A DNA stretch of 64,000 nt from Tenericutes bacterium ADurb.BinA124. Its GTDB lineage: Bacteria; Bacillota_I; Bacilli_A; ML615J-28; CAG-698. Made by a program: the position numbers and the translations under genes. Where the stretch lies: assembly GCA_002068415.1 (NCBI GenBank), contig MVZM01000001.1, forward strand, positions 1 through 64,000. Direction: 5' to 3'. This document shows, piece by piece, positions 35,521 to 45,190 of this stretch (positions are counted from its first letter, which is position 1; the number at the start of each line of letters is the position of its first letter). A model generated the notes under the pieces. It did not search any database. It was not told the DNA's origin and was given only the letters and a program-made list of their open reading frames with translations.

Positions 35521-36957
35521 ATGAACAAAATTAATGATGCCTTAATGTGTGACTTTTATGAATTTACTATGAGCAATGGTTATTTTAAATTTGGCTTAAA
35601 GGATCGCATTTGCTATTTTGATGTCTTTTTTCGTTCTGTTCCGGATGGCGGTGGTTTTGCTCTTGCTTGCGGGCTTGAACAAGTCATCAAATACATTCAG
35701 GAATTGCATTTTTCAAAGGATGATATCGAATATTTACGAAAGAAGAAGATTTTTTCGGAAGAGTTTTTAGCATATTTATTATCATTTAAATTCAGTGGAG
35801 ATATTTGGGCTGTTCCCGAAGGAACTCCCATTTTCCCGAATGAACCAATTATGACGGTTAGAGCTAAAGCCATTGAAGCTCAGTTAATAGAAACCTTTGT
35901 TTTAACAACTCTCAATCATCAATCCTTAATTGCTACCAAGGCTTCCCGCATTGTTCGGGCTGCTAATGGGCGTGCCGTTTTTGAATTTGGCGCTCGCCGG
36001 GCTCATGGACCGATGGCGGCGACTTTAGGAGCCCGTGCCGCCTATATTGCTGGTGCTTCCGGGTCTTCATGTACTTTAACTGATTACTTATTCAAGACGC
36101 AGGCTGTAGGGACAATGGGCCATTCTTGGATTCAGATGTTCCCTGATGAATTAACAGCTTTTAAGCGTTATTGTGAACTATATCCCGATGGTGCACTATT
36201 ATTAGTTGATACTTATAATGTTTTACAAAGCGGGATTCCCAATGCTATTCGTGCTTTTAATGAAGTCTTAATTCCTTTAGGCAAACGTCCCAAAGGCATT
36301 CGTTTAGACTCCGGGGATATTGCCTATCAATCTAAAAAAGCCCGCATCATGCTTGATGAAGCGGGGTATAGCGACTGTAAGATTTTCGCCAGTAATTCTC
36401 TCGATGAATATTTGATTCGTGATTTAATCTTTCAAGGTGCTAAAGTTGATTACTTCGGTGTTGGCGAAAGGCTGATTACCGCCAAAAGCAATCCTGTTTT
36501 TGATGGTGTTTATAAATTAGTCGCCATTGAAGACAATAAACAAATAATTCCGAAAATAAAAATTTCGGAAAACATTAGTAAAATTACCAATCCCCATTAT
36601 AAAAAACTGTATCGCTTATATGATAAAGAAAACCATAAAGCGATTGCGGATTTAATTACTGTTTATGATGAAATCGTCCCGACTGACGAATATGAATTGT
36701 TTGATCCGGTCGCTGTTTGGAAACGCAAAACCATCAACCATTTTGAAAAGCGGGAGTTGTTGGTGCCGATTTTTATCAATGGCAAGTTGGTTTATCCACT
36801 TCCGGATATTGAAGAAATTAGAGCTTATTGCCAAGCGGAACTGGAAACTTTATGGGATGAAGTTAAGCGTTTTGAAAACCCGCATAATTATTATGTGGAT
36901 TTATCGCAAAAATTATGGGATATCAAAAACACCATGATTGAACAAGCAAAACGATAA
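35521..36957 (+). CDS. pncB: Nicotinate phosphoribosyltransferase
   Basis: 478 residues, matching the Gram-positive type in length. Visible features: DFYEFTMSNGYF at the N-terminus, FEFGARRAHGP (~158), GTMGHSWIQMF (~198, catalytic His), LLVDTYN (~230) and GIRLDSGDIAYQSKKAR (parts GIRLDSGD, ~260). It makes nicotinate mononucleotide from nicotinate and PRPP with ATP, the first salvage step to NAD. A -10 TATAAT near 35494 and AAGGAGC lie upstream. It is a single-gene unit ending at a bidirectional terminator. Confidence 0.95.
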   Translation: MNKINDALMCDFYEFTMSNGYFKFGLKDRICYFDVFFRSVPDGGGFALACGLEQVIKYIQELHFSKDDIEYLRKKKIFSEEFLAYLLSFKFSGDIWAVPEGTPIFPNEPIMTVRAKAIEAQLIETFVLTTLNHQSLIATKASRIVRAANGRAVFEFGARRAHGPMAATLGARAAYIAGASGSSCTLTDYLFKTQAVGTMGHSWIQMFPDELTAFKRYCELYPDGALLLVDTYNVLQSGIPNAIRAFNEVLIPLGKRPKGIRLDSGDIAYQSKKARIMLDEAGYSDCKIFASNSLDEYLIRDLIFQGAKVDYFGVGERLITAKSNPVFDGVYKLVAIEDNKQIIPKIKISENISKITNPHYKKLYRLYDKENHKAIADLITVYDEIVPTDEYELFDPVAVWKRKTINHFEKRELLVPIFINGKLVYPLPDIEEIRAYCQAELETLWDEVKRFENPHNYYVDLSQKLWDIKNTMIEQAKR

Positions 36958-36959
36958 AA

Positions 36960-36998
36960 AAAGCCTAGCATCTTTTTTTGATGTTAGGCCTCTTTTTT
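36960..36998. terminator. Bidirectional terminator
   Basis: GCCTAGCATC (36963-36972) and GATGTTAGGC (36980-36989) with A and T runs on either side, between pncB and the convergent nudix gene. Confidence 0.88.
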
Positions 36999-37406
36999 AT
37001 TAAAAAGTTCATTTTCGTATAAGCGGACTTGCTCGACCATATGCCCAATATTGCCTTCACCCGCATATTGCGGACCAAAGAAGTTTTGCTTTAAATCACT
37101 CCAAAACAAGTGATTTTTTTCTTCGACTAATTGAACGGGATGATTAAGTTTGCCCACATGGACTTCCACATAGCAATTTTGATAATAGTAAGTAAAATCA
37201 AAGAAATGATGCAGTAAAATATCCTGCTTGGTAATGCCGGTTTCTTCAAATAATTCGCGGTAAGCCGCTTCTTCACTACTTTCATGGGCTTCAATTTTTC
37301 CGCCCACAAGGTTATACAAACCTTGATAGGGCTCATTTGTGCGCTTACACATCAAAAGATGTTTTAAGTCCGGAGAATAAACCATGATGACATTATAACC
37401 TTGCAT
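36984..37406 (-). CDS. Nudix hydrolase (MutT/NTP-pyrophosphatase type)
   Basis: 140 residues with a complete Nudix box: GGKIEAHESSEEAAYRELFEETGI (parts GGKIEAHE, RELFEETGI; pattern Gx5Ex7REUxEExGU, ~35-58). Nudix enzymes hydrolyse nucleoside diphosphates linked to another group and often cleanse oxidised nucleotides. It lies two bases after the purA stop on the same strand, with AAGGAA inside the end of purA, so it is translated with the purine operon. The substrate is unknown; a nucleotide-cleansing role would fit the context. Confidence 0.9.
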   Translation of the reverse strand: MQGYNVIMVYSPDLKHLLMCKRTNEPYQGLYNLVGGKIEAHESSEEAAYRELFEETGITKQDILLHHFFDFTYYYQNCYVEVHVGKLNHPVQLVEEKNHLFWSDLKQNFFGPQYAGEGNIGHMVEQVRLYENELFNKKEA

Positions 37407-37408
37407 TA

Positions 37409-38689
37409 TTAAAACAATTCTTTCCTTATGATGGTTTGCGTTTTGTCCGGACCGACGGAAAAAATTTGGACATCTAAGCCGGTAATTTGTTCAATCCGGC
37501 GAATATAGTTTTTCGCATTCTCCGGTAATTCATCAAAACTCTTGACTTGAGTAATGTCTTCCTTCCATCCCGGCAATTCTTCATAAATGGGCACACATTT
37601 TTCCAATTCGCGAATGGAAGCGGGGATGGTATGAATTGTTTTACCTCTAATTTTATATGCTGAACAAACTTTGATGGTTTCAAGGCCGGTTAAAACATCA
37701 AGAAGCATGAGCGAGATTCCCGTTAGGCCGTTAATCATTTTGCTATATTGGACGACTACGCCATCAAACCAGCCAATCCGTCGCGGTCGTCTAGTGGTTG
37801 TACCATATTCATTGCCGGTTTCCCGGATATATTGGGCCGTTTCGTCCTCAAATTCGGTGGGGAAGTAACCACTGCCGACTCTTGTGGAATAGGCTTTCAC
37901 TACCCCGATAACGGCATCAATTTTAGTTGGACCGAGGCCTGAACCACTGCACACTCCACATGCGGAGGCATTGGAAGAAGTGACAAAGGGATAAGAACCA
38001 AAATCAACATCCAATAAGGCCCCTTGGGCTCCTTCAAAGAGGATTTTTTTACCTTGAGAATAAGCTTGGTTTAGTAAACTGATTGTATCAATCACAAAAG
38101 GCGCGATTTTTTCCGCAATCTTTTGATATTCTTGATATAGTGGTAAAAAAGGAAGGGGTTCTTTTTTGAGGGCGATTAATTCTTTGTTTTTATTTTGGAT
38201 TTTTTCTTTAAAGATGGTGAAAAAATCATCCGAAATAAAATCAATCATGCGAATGCCGTCCCGAGCGACTTTATCAGTATAGGCCGGTCCAATGCCTTTT
38301 TTAGTGGTGCCGACGAGATTAGCCCCAAGGCTTTCTTCTTTAATGCCGTCAAGCAAAACATGATAATCAAAGAGGACATGGGCACGGTCGCTAATAAACA
38401 CATTTTTACACTTAAAGCCCTGGTCTTGCAAACGGGCGATTTCCGTTAAAAAGTTGCGGACATTAACCACCATGCCGTTTCCTAAAATATTAGTTACTTG
38501 GGGATTAAAGACACCGGAAGGAATTAAATGGAGTTTGTAAGTTGTTCCGTCAAATTTGATGGTGTGGCCGGCATTGTCGCCACCTTGGTAACGAACAACA
38601 AAATCGGCTTTTTCGCTTAAATAATTGGTGATTTTGCCTTTTCCTTCGTCGCCCCATTGGGAGCCAACGACGACAAGAGTTTTATTCAT
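37409..38689 (-). CDS. purA: Adenylosuccinate synthetase
   Basis: 426 residues, normal length. GTP loop GSQWGDEGKGK (~8-18), GGDNAGHT (~36-43), ...TTKKGIGPAY, SNASACGVCSGSG and VKAYSTRVGSGYFPTE (parts VKAYSTRVGSG). It joins IMP and aspartate using GTP to form adenylosuccinate in the first committed step to AMP. It overlaps purB by eight bases, so both steps to AMP are produced from one transcript together with the nudix gene. Confidence 0.97.
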   Translation of the reverse strand: MNKTLVVVGSQWGDEGKGKITNYLSEKADFVVRYQGGDNAGHTIKFDGTTYKLHLIPSGVFNPQVTNILGNGMVVNVRNFLTEIARLQDQGFKCKNVFISDRAHVLFDYHVLLDGIKEESLGANLVGTTKKGIGPAYTDKVARDGIRMIDFISDDFFTIFKEKIQNKNKELIALKKEPLPFLPLYQEYQKIAEKIAPFVIDTISLLNQAYSQGKKILFEGAQGALLDVDFGSYPFVTSSNASACGVCSGSGLGPTKIDAVIGVVKAYSTRVGSGYFPTEFEDETAQYIRETGNEYGTTTRRPRRIGWFDGVVVQYSKMINGLTGISLMLLDVLTGLETIKVCSAYKIRGKTIHTIPASIRELEKCVPIYEELPGWKEDITQVKSFDELPENAKNYIRRIEQITGLDVQIFSVGPDKTQTIIRKELF

Positions 38690-39986
38690 AAGAATCTCCT
38701 AAATGTAATTGTTGATAAATATAATCGGTATTTTTTAAATATGGTTCAATCGTAAAGCAAGCTTGTAATTCGGCTGGCGTAAGCCATTTGTTAATACCTT
38801 GTTCTTTTAAAACCGCCATTAAGGCCTTTTTAGTCGTTAGGGCTAATTGGGAAGCTTGTTGCACAAAGTCATAACTTTGTTCACGGCTCAAGCCTTTTTC
38901 AATCAGCAGGGAAACGACTTGACCCGAGAAAATAAGGCCCTTGGTTAAATGGATATTTTCCATCATGCGCTGGGGATTGATTTGTAGTTTTTCTAAAGTG
39001 GGGCGGTAACGCTCTAACATGTAAAACAGTAAACCGGTGGCATCGGGAAGCATCAATCGTTCCGTTGAGGAATGAGAAATATCTCGTTCGTGCCATAAGG
39101 CATTGTTCTCTAAAGCCACTTGGAGATAACTGCGCATCATCCGTGCTAAGCCACAGATGTTTTCGCTGGCAATCGGATTCTTTTTATGGGGCATGGCACT
39201 GGAGCCTTTTTGGGTTTGACTAAAAAATTCTTGGACTTCACCGATTTCGGTCCTGCTTAAGTGCCGAACTTCCAGGGCGATTTTTTCGATTCCGGAAGCA
39301 ATGAGAGCCAAAACCATCAAATAATGAGCATGTCGATCCCTTGATAAAACTTGCGTGGCAATCGCTGCGGGTGTTAATTTCAGTTGTTCGCAGGCTAATC
39401 TTTCTATTTCGGGATCGAAATTGGCAAAATTGCCGACAGCACCACTTAATTTACCGACTTCAATTTCTTGCCGGACTTGACGAAAACGGTTTAAATTACG
39501 CTTGGTTTCATCAAAATACAAAGCCCATTTTAGACCAAAGGAAGTTATTTCCGCATGCATGCCGTGAGTTCGCCCGATGCATGGCGTCCATTGATATTTC
39601 AGGGCTAATTTTTGTAATAAATTAAGCATTTTTAAAAGGGACTGTTCAATTAAATCATTGGCTTGTTTAATTAAGAGGGAGTTCGCGGTGTCAACTACAT
39701 CGGTGGAAGTCAGTCCATAATGAACCCATTTCTTTTCTTCACCCAATGTTTCACTAATTTGCCTTGTAAAGGCAATGACATCATGATGTAAAATCGCTTC
39801 CAGTTCCTTAATCCTTTGTTCATTGATGCGAGCATGAAGCTTAATTTGCTCGTAATCAGATTGGGGAATGAGACCTTTTTGCACATAAGCCGCTAAAACG
39901 GCCAGTTCGACTTGCCACCAAGTGGCGTATTTATGAGAATCAGTCCAAATTTGTTTCATTGCTTCTGTTTGATAGCGTTCAATCAT
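38682..39986 (-). CDS. purB: Adenylosuccinate lyase
   Basis: About 434 residues from one of three consecutive ATGs around 39986-39992 (GGGTGATG just upstream); longer in-frame extension to 40094 is hydrophobic and unlikely. Aspartase/fumarase superfamily signature SSAMPHKKNPIASEN (~260), HYGLTSTDVVDTANSL (~85) and GRTHGMHAEITSFG. It cleaves adenylosuccinate to AMP and also SAICAR to AICAR. It is the first gene of the purB-purA-nudix operon, divergent from the guanylate-kinase-like gene. Confidence 0.96.
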   Translation of the reverse strand: MIERYQTEAMKQIWTDSHKYATWWQVELAVLAAYVQKGLIPQSDYEQIKLHARINEQRIKELEAILHHDVIAFTRQISETLGEEKKWVHYGLTSTDVVDTANSLLIKQANDLIEQSLLKMLNLLQKLALKYQWTPCIGRTHGMHAEITSFGLKWALYFDETKRNLNRFRQVRQEIEVGKLSGAVGNFANFDPEIERLACEQLKLTPAAIATQVLSRDRHAHYLMVLALIASGIEKIALEVRHLSRTEIGEVQEFFSQTQKGSSAMPHKKNPIASENICGLARMMRSYLQVALENNALWHERDISHSSTERLMLPDATGLLFYMLERYRPTLEKLQINPQRMMENIHLTKGLIFSGQVVSLLIEKGLSREQSYDFVQQASQLALTTKKALMAVLKEQGINKWLTPAELQACFTIEPYLKNTDYIYQQLHLGDSYE

Positions 39987-40120
39987 CATCATCACCCAAA
40001 ACTCATTATACCAAACCCCACCCCATAAATAAAGAAAAATATTGATTATTGGCTTGATAACGAGTAAAATTAAGAGAGCAAAAAAGAGAAACAAAAGTTT
40101 TGTTTAGAGAAAGGATTACG

Positions 40121-40666
40121 ATGTTAGTTTTAATTGGCCCCTCAGCCAGCGGTAAAACCGAGCTTGCGAAAATCTTGATTAATCGCTATCAAATGAAAAA
40201 ACTGGTGACTTGTACGACTCGCTTGATTCGTCCTCACGAAATAGATGGGATTGACTATTATTTTTTAACGGTTCAAGAGTTTTTAAAGCGCCAAGAACAA
40301 GGTGAGTTTGTAGAAACAACCTTTTATAATAATCATTTTTATGGTACTTTAAAAAAAGAAATCAGTGATGAAAAAGTAGTTGTCTTAGATCCTAGCGGCT
40401 GGCAAGCCTTGTTAGCCAAGATGCCCGACAAAATCATCTCCGTTTTTTTAAAAACCCCCAAGGAAGTTAGAAAACAACGGATGATTATGCGCCAAGATGC
40501 GATGGACGATATTGAGCGCCGCTTAGCTAATGATGATATTGTTTTTGATGAAAGCAAACTGGGAAAAGTCGACTTTATTATCAATAGTTATGATATTAGC
40601 TTGGAAGATTTAGCAACCCAAATCTATCAACTCTATCACAGTAGTTGTCAAGAGCGGAGAAGATAA
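40121..40666 (+). CDS. Guanylate-kinase-like protein
   Basis: About 181 residues from ATG 40121 (AAAGGA seven bases upstream). P-loop GPSASGKTEL (~5-14), the GMP-binding region TCTTRLIRPHEIDGIDYYF (parts TCTTRLIRPHEIDG; canonical TTRxxRxGExxGxDYxF) and a kinase lid with RRLANDD. The usual GExxG is altered to HEIDG, so it is a diverged member and may not be the housekeeping Gmk. The reaction of true Gmk is GMP + ATP to GDP + ADP. It lies next to the purine operon (divergent) and upstream of a large membrane protein. Confidence 0.78.
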   Translation: MLVLIGPSASGKTELAKILINRYQMKKLVTCTTRLIRPHEIDGIDYYFLTVQEFLKRQEQGEFVETTFYNNHFYGTLKKEISDEKVVVLDPSGWQALLAKMPDKIISVFLKTPKEVRKQRMIMRQDAMDDIERRLANDDIVFDESKLGKVDFIINSYDISLEDLATQIYQLYHSSCQERRR

Positions 40667-40719
40667 TTTTGACCTATTTTTTAATAGATATGATATAATA
40701 ATTGTGGAGGACAAAAAAC

Positions 40720-43353
40720 ATGAAAGGTCTTTTCAAATTTCTTTTTGGATTATTTATTTTTTTAATAATTACCGTGGTTGTTCCTATTGGGATTCTTTAT
40801 TATCAAGTTTCCGATTCCCGCGATTTAGCTCCGGTTGAATTATATGCTGATGATATTACGGTGCAATCGCAAATCTCAAAAATGATGGCTCGTGCCTTGG
40901 AGTCCGAAGAAGACGAAATCTATTTAGCTTTTTCGGAAGAAGAACTCAATTTGTTGTTGTTTGCCGTCATTCGCGAAAGTGTCAATCCGGATTATTATAA
41001 AACGACTTCGGAAGCGGATACTGTGATTCAAAGCATGGATATTCCTACGGAAGTTCCCCTTGTGGGAGGAAAAAAAGCAGTTTTAAAACATGCTTATGCG
41101 AAAATCAATGGCAATGAAGTTTCCGTTTATATGACCGCTAGGGCTTTGGGAATTAAAACGAGCCTTAACTTTGGCTTAAGCATAACTGAAAGCGAAGGCG
41201 TGTTTAAATTAACAATTACCCGTTTAGGTGTCGGTAAGTTCAATTTGTTAGGAACTTTAGGGAAAATGATTTTAAAACCGATTATGAAAAGTATGCAAAT
41301 CACCGACAAGATTAATGAAGAAATTAACTATAACAAATTACCGATTGTCTTTGATGAAAGTGATTTCTCCTTTTCCTTATCAAAAGCCGATTTAGGCGAT
41401 TTATTAGTTAATTTAACGGCCGGTGATGAAGAAACACCCAACGAACTGCTTGGCCAATTGCTTGGTGTTTTAACCGGTACGGACAATGATTTATTTGGAA
41501 TGGGGGTTTTTGATGCCGGCGAGCCGGTCTTCGGGGTTCGTTTAAATTTAACGGAATTGAAATATAATGCTGTGCTGGATGGGGCACCCGTTTATCGCTT
41601 AGATTATCAAGACTATAAAACCAAAATGAATCTTTTGTTGGCTGCCAATCCCACAGAACATTTTGCGGCCATGAATCAATTCTTAATCAATGGTTTTGAT
41701 AAGTTAAGTCCGGCCGACCAAATGACGGTTTCCAGTTTGGATTTTTCCAGTGTTGGGATTGCCGCCAATACCATTAGTAGTTTTAAAGGTTTGGTTAATG
41801 TTCCGGCTGTGGACTTAGAAGCGGCCATATCCACGGATTTATATGCGGAGTTAGCCGATTTAAGTGATGCTCTTATTTCTTTGGAGATTAAAGAAGATTT
41901 AATTAACCAATTACTTTTTACCAACGGCTTAATTGGCTTAGGATATCATTCCTTCTATGATGATGAAGGCACTAAAAAAGTTATTTATGCCGGTGTGGAA
42001 GCGGTTTGGTTAGATATCATTGATGATCAACTTGGGTTTAAACTCATCTTTAACTTTAACGGTCGTCAAATCAGTTTATTTACCAATTTTACCAATACAT
42101 CAACGGACAAAACAAAAATCGAAGCGGAATTTAATGAATTGCGCATGGGCACAATTGCTTTTTCCGACGATATGAAAGCGACCATTCTTAAGCTCTTACA
42201 AGATTCCCTTGGAGGCTCGGAGATGAGCATTATTGGGGTTGTGGACAATCGTTTAGTGATTGATAGCAATGCTTTCTTGGAAGAGTTTGGAACGGAAGGG
42301 TCACTAGCAGCCTTGTTAGATATTATCAGAGAAGAACAAATGTTGGCTCTAGACTTGATTAGGCCTGATTTAGCCACTGGCGGTGCAATTTCCTTTAGGA
42401 TTGATTTAAGTAAAATCAAAACGAACGAAGATGTTGCCGCCAAACTCCAGGAAACATCAACACCTTTTAATACGACAACTTTCATTGAAAATAAAACCCA
42501 AAGTTTGTTAATCAGCGGTTTAGGGGGTGGCGAACAAAAAATTAGTTTCTCGAATACGGACTTTAATCGTTTGGTTTATCAAAAAACCAATGGTTATGAT
42601 GGTTTTTCCAATGTCACCACCTTACCGGATGGAGTGACTAACTTCACTTACCAAGTTACCGGCATCTTTTTTGAATTTGGTCCCACCACGACAACGATGA
42701 AGTTTGTTGTGGAAATCAACGGTTTACAAACCGTCATCACTTTACCGACAACTGTTCAAACGACGGCGCTGGAAGATCAAATCATCTTAGTTTTAGGTGA
42801 TGCCATCGGTTTAGGTCAAACCAGCGTTGATAGCGACTTCTTGCTTGATATGTTGGGCGATAATTTTTCCAATTTAGAACTTTTGACTTATGATAGCACT
42901 AACAAAAGCTTGATTATCGATAAAGAAGTCTTTAACTCTTTTATGGCTGTTGGTGGAGCATCGACACCCTTAACAGTGGAAAAAATTCGTATTGTTCAAG
43001 GAGCTTTTGATGTCATAGTTTCTTACACTGACCCGTTCTTGGGGAATCTAATTGATTCAGCATCGGGGAGTTTGGAAACAGTTTTAGGCTCGGACTTTGT
43101 TGATTATAATGCTTTTGATACGACCAACCCCGAACAACAACAGGCTGTTGAAGAATTAAACCAAACCCTAGATGATATTCAAAACGTCTTAAATGACCCA
43201 GAACAAGAATTAACCATGGAAGATACGACCGCTTTAATTGAAGCAATCAATAATTTAGATGAAGCCAATCAACAAATTTTCCTTGATCAATTGGAAAATT
43301 CGAGTGGTTCGGCCGATTTATTAGCTTTATATGATGATTTATTTGGAAATTAA
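40720..43353 (+). CDS. Large membrane-anchored extracellular protein, unknown
   Basis: 877 residues from ATG 40720 (GGAGG at 40706-40710). One N-terminal transmembrane helix (~3-27) acts as an uncleaved anchor, and the rest lies outside the cell. The first ~230 residues (EEELNLLLFAVIRE, AYAKINGNEVSVYMTARALG, FKLTITRLGVGKFNLLGTLG) are reminiscent of lipid-transfer-like or YpmS-type exported domains, but I cannot confirm this. Later parts are long beta-rich stretches, and the last ~60 residues are an acidic, Asn/Gln-rich helical tail. No catalytic motif. It sits between the guanylate-kinase-like gene and pduL, with only 12 bases to the latter. Confidence 0.75.
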   Translation: MKGLFKFLFGLFIFLIITVVVPIGILYYQVSDSRDLAPVELYADDITVQSQISKMMARALESEEDEIYLAFSEEELNLLLFAVIRESVNPDYYKTTSEADTVIQSMDIPTEVPLVGGKKAVLKHAYAKINGNEVSVYMTARALGIKTSLNFGLSITESEGVFKLTITRLGVGKFNLLGTLGKMILKPIMKSMQITDKINEEINYNKLPIVFDESDFSFSLSKADLGDLLVNLTAGDEETPNELLGQLLGVLTGTDNDLFGMGVFDAGEPVFGVRLNLTELKYNAVLDGAPVYRLDYQDYKTKMNLLLAANPTEHFAAMNQFLINGFDKLSPADQMTVSSLDFSSVGIAANTISSFKGLVNVPAVDLEAAISTDLYAELADLSDALISLEIKEDLINQLLFTNGLIGLGYHSFYDDEGTKKVIYAGVEAVWLDIIDDQLGFKLIFNFNGRQISLFTNFTNTSTDKTKIEAEFNELRMGTIAFSDDMKATILKLLQDSLGGSEMSIIGVVDNRLVIDSNAFLEEFGTEGSLAALLDIIREEQMLALDLIRPDLATGGAISFRIDLSKIKTNEDVAAKLQETSTPFNTTTFIENKTQSLLISGLGGGEQKISFSNTDFNRLVYQKTNGYDGFSNVTTLPDGVTNFTYQVTGIFFEFGPTTTTMKFVVEINGLQTVITLPTTVQTTALEDQIILVLGDAIGLGQTSVDSDFLLDMLGDNFSNLELLTYDSTNKSLIIDKEVFNSFMAVGGASTPLTVEKIRIVQGAFDVIVSYTDPFLGNLIDSASGSLETVLGSDFVDYNAFDTTNPEQQQAVEELNQTLDDIQNVLNDPEQELTMEDTTALIEAINNLDEANQQIFLDQLENSSGSADLLALYDDLFGN

Positions 43354-43365
43354 GAGGAGAAGAAA

Positions 43366-43941
43366 ATGGAAAAGAAGATTTTAGTAGAGACATCGGCTCG
43401 CCATGTCCATGTGTCGGATGCCGATTTAAAGACTTTATTTGGCCCCAATGCTCAATTGACCCCCAAAAAAATGTTGTCCCAACCTGGGCAGTTTGCTGCT
43501 GAAGAAAAGGTAACGATTGTTGGTCCCAAGAAAAGCATCCCTAATGTTTCAATATTAGGACCAAGCCGTAAAAAAACCCAAGTGGAAGTATCGGCTACCG
43601 ATGCCAGAACATTGGGATTTGAAATTGTCATTCGTGAATCGGGTGATATTGAGAAAACTCCCGGCTGTACTCTTGTTGGTCCCTATGGGCAAGTGGAAAT
43701 CCCTGAAGGTGTTATTGTTGCTAAGCGGCATATCCACTTAAACCTTGAAGAAGCTAAGGCTTTTGGTTTACAGGACAAACAAGTTGTCATGGTGAAAGTT
43801 AACACTCCTGACCGTTCGCTTATTTTTGGTGATGTCGTTGTTCGTGTTCGCAGTGATTTTGCGGCGGCGATGCACATTGATACCGATGAATCCAATGCGG
43901 GCTGTGTCGGAATGTCTACTTGGGGCGAAATTATTGAATAA
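43366..43941 (+). CDS. pduL: PduL-type phosphate acyltransferase
   Basis: 191 residues, two PduL beta-barrel halves. Zinc ligands HVHVS (~18-22), KRHIHLN (~124-130) and the third-site region AMHIDTDESNAG (~167-178) are present. The enzyme interconverts acyl-CoA and acyl-phosphate; stand-alone PduL proteins commonly replace Pta as the phosphotransacetylase that, with acetate kinase, makes ATP in fermenters. There is no N-terminal microcompartment-targeting extension and no pdu genes nearby, which favours the phosphotransacetylase role. The acetyl-CoA from tdh-kbl could feed it. GAGGAGA lies before the ATG. Confidence 0.92.
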   Translation: MEKKILVETSARHVHVSDADLKTLFGPNAQLTPKKMLSQPGQFAAEEKVTIVGPKKSIPNVSILGPSRKKTQVEVSATDARTLGFEIVIRESGDIEKTPGCTLVGPYGQVEIPEGVIVAKRHIHLNLEEAKAFGLQDKQVVMVKVNTPDRSLIFGDVVVRVRSDFAAAMHIDTDESNAGCVGMSTWGEIIE

Positions 43942-43947
43942 GCTTTT

Positions 43948-43980
43948 GGTTCTAAGCACATCGATGCTTAGAACCTTTTT
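43948..43980 (+). terminator. Rho-independent terminator
   Basis: GGTTCTAAGCA (43948-43958) and TGCTTAGAACC (43965-43975), six-base loop, five T. Confidence 0.92.
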
Positions 43981-44038
43981 CGTTTATGTCCTTGAATCAA
44001 ACTCTATATTTGAGTATAATTAAAGCAAGGTAAAAAAT

Positions 44039-45190
44039 ATGAATTTAAAAAAATTAGTTTTACGCGCCGAAGCTAAATTTATGAAAACTTCCATGTTGCT
44101 CTTTTTTGCTCCGGGGCGGGTTAATTTAATTGGTGAACATTTGGATTATAACGGTGGATTAGTGTTACCTTGTGCCATCGACTTAGGAATTTATGGAGTC
44201 GTGGCCCCAAGGGATGATGCCCTTGTGCGCTGTTTTTCGGAAAATGTGCCTTTTTTAGGAGTTATTGAGTTTTCGCTTTCACAACTGATGTATGAAAAAA
44301 AACACGGTTGGGCCAATTATGTGAAAGGAATGCTAAAGGAAACCAAGGCCACTTGCGGTTTTGATTTATATGTTCGAGGTAACCTTCCCAATGGGGCAGG
44401 ACTTTCATCTAGTGCTGCTTTGGAAATATTGGTGGGAACCATTGTTAACCGGCTTGAGAACCGCCAAATGTCGGCGACCGCCATCGCTTTATGCGGACAA
44501 AAAGCCGAGAATAACTTTATTGGTGTGCAGTGTGGCATTATGGATCAATTTGTGATTGCTCATGCTCAAGAAGGCCATGCGATGCTTTTGGATACCAGCA
44601 ATTTATCTTTTTCTTTAGTTGAGGCGAACTTTTTGGATTATTGCTTAGTCATCGGTAATACCAACAAAAGACGGGCCTTAAGTGATTCTAAATATAATGA
44701 AAGAAGAAGTGAATGTGAACAAGGTCTTAGGGATTTAAATACGGTTTTGGATATTCCTTATTTATGTGCTTTAAAGGCAGCTGATTTGGATAAATATGCT
44801 TATTTAATTGATAACCCCGTTGTTTTTAAACGGGTTAGGCATGTGGTGACGGAAAACGAACGCGTCAAAAAAGCTTTTGAAGCTTTGAAATTACGCAATT
44901 TACAAGAATTTGGAAAACTTTTAAACGCTTCCCATTTATCATTAAAACATGATTATCAAGTAACGGGTTTAGAACTGGATACCTTGGTGGCCTTGCATCA
45001 AGCCTATGGAGCAATTGGCGCTCGGATGACCGGTGCCGGTTTTGGTGGTTGTATGATAGCTTTAATGCCTAAAGCTCATTTAAATGAAGTCTTAAGAGAA
45101 ATCAGTCAAGAGTATCAACAAATAACCCATTTAGTCCCTGATTTCTATCTTGTGACTGCCGGAAAAGGAGCTAATCAATATGGATATTAA
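44039..45190 (+). CDS. galK: Galactokinase
   Basis: 383 residues, GHMP kinase. Galactose signature GRVNLIGEHLDYNGG (~30-44), ATP loop GAGLSSSAALE (~119-129) and C-terminal MTGAGFGGCMIAL (~330). It phosphorylates galactose to galactose 1-phosphate, the first Leloir step after mutarotation. It overlaps galT by 11 bases, so the two are translated together. No galE, galM or galactose transporter gene lies in the window. AAGG upstream of ATG 44039 is a modest ribosome site. Confidence 0.95.
   Translation: MNLKKLVLRAEAKFMKTSMLLFFAPGRVNLIGEHLDYNGGLVLPCAIDLGIYGVVAPRDDALVRCFSENVPFLGVIEFSLSQLMYEKKHGWANYVKGMLKETKATCGFDLYVRGNLPNGAGLSSSAALEILVGTIVNRLENRQMSATAIALCGQKAENNFIGVQCGIMDQFVIAHAQEGHAMLLDTSNLSFSLVEANFLDYCLVIGNTNKRRALSDSKYNERRSECEQGLRDLNTVLDIPYLCALKAADLDKYAYLIDNPVVFKRVRHVVTENERVKKAFEALKLRNLQEFGKLLNASHLSLKHDYQVTGLELDTLVALHQAYGAIGARMTGAGFGGCMIALMPKAHLNEVLREISQEYQQITHLVPDFYLVTAGKGANQYGY

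Noticed and set aside
43366-43941. A propanediol microcompartment locus around pduL
   Set aside because: No shell or diol-dehydratase genes are nearby and no targeting extension is present.
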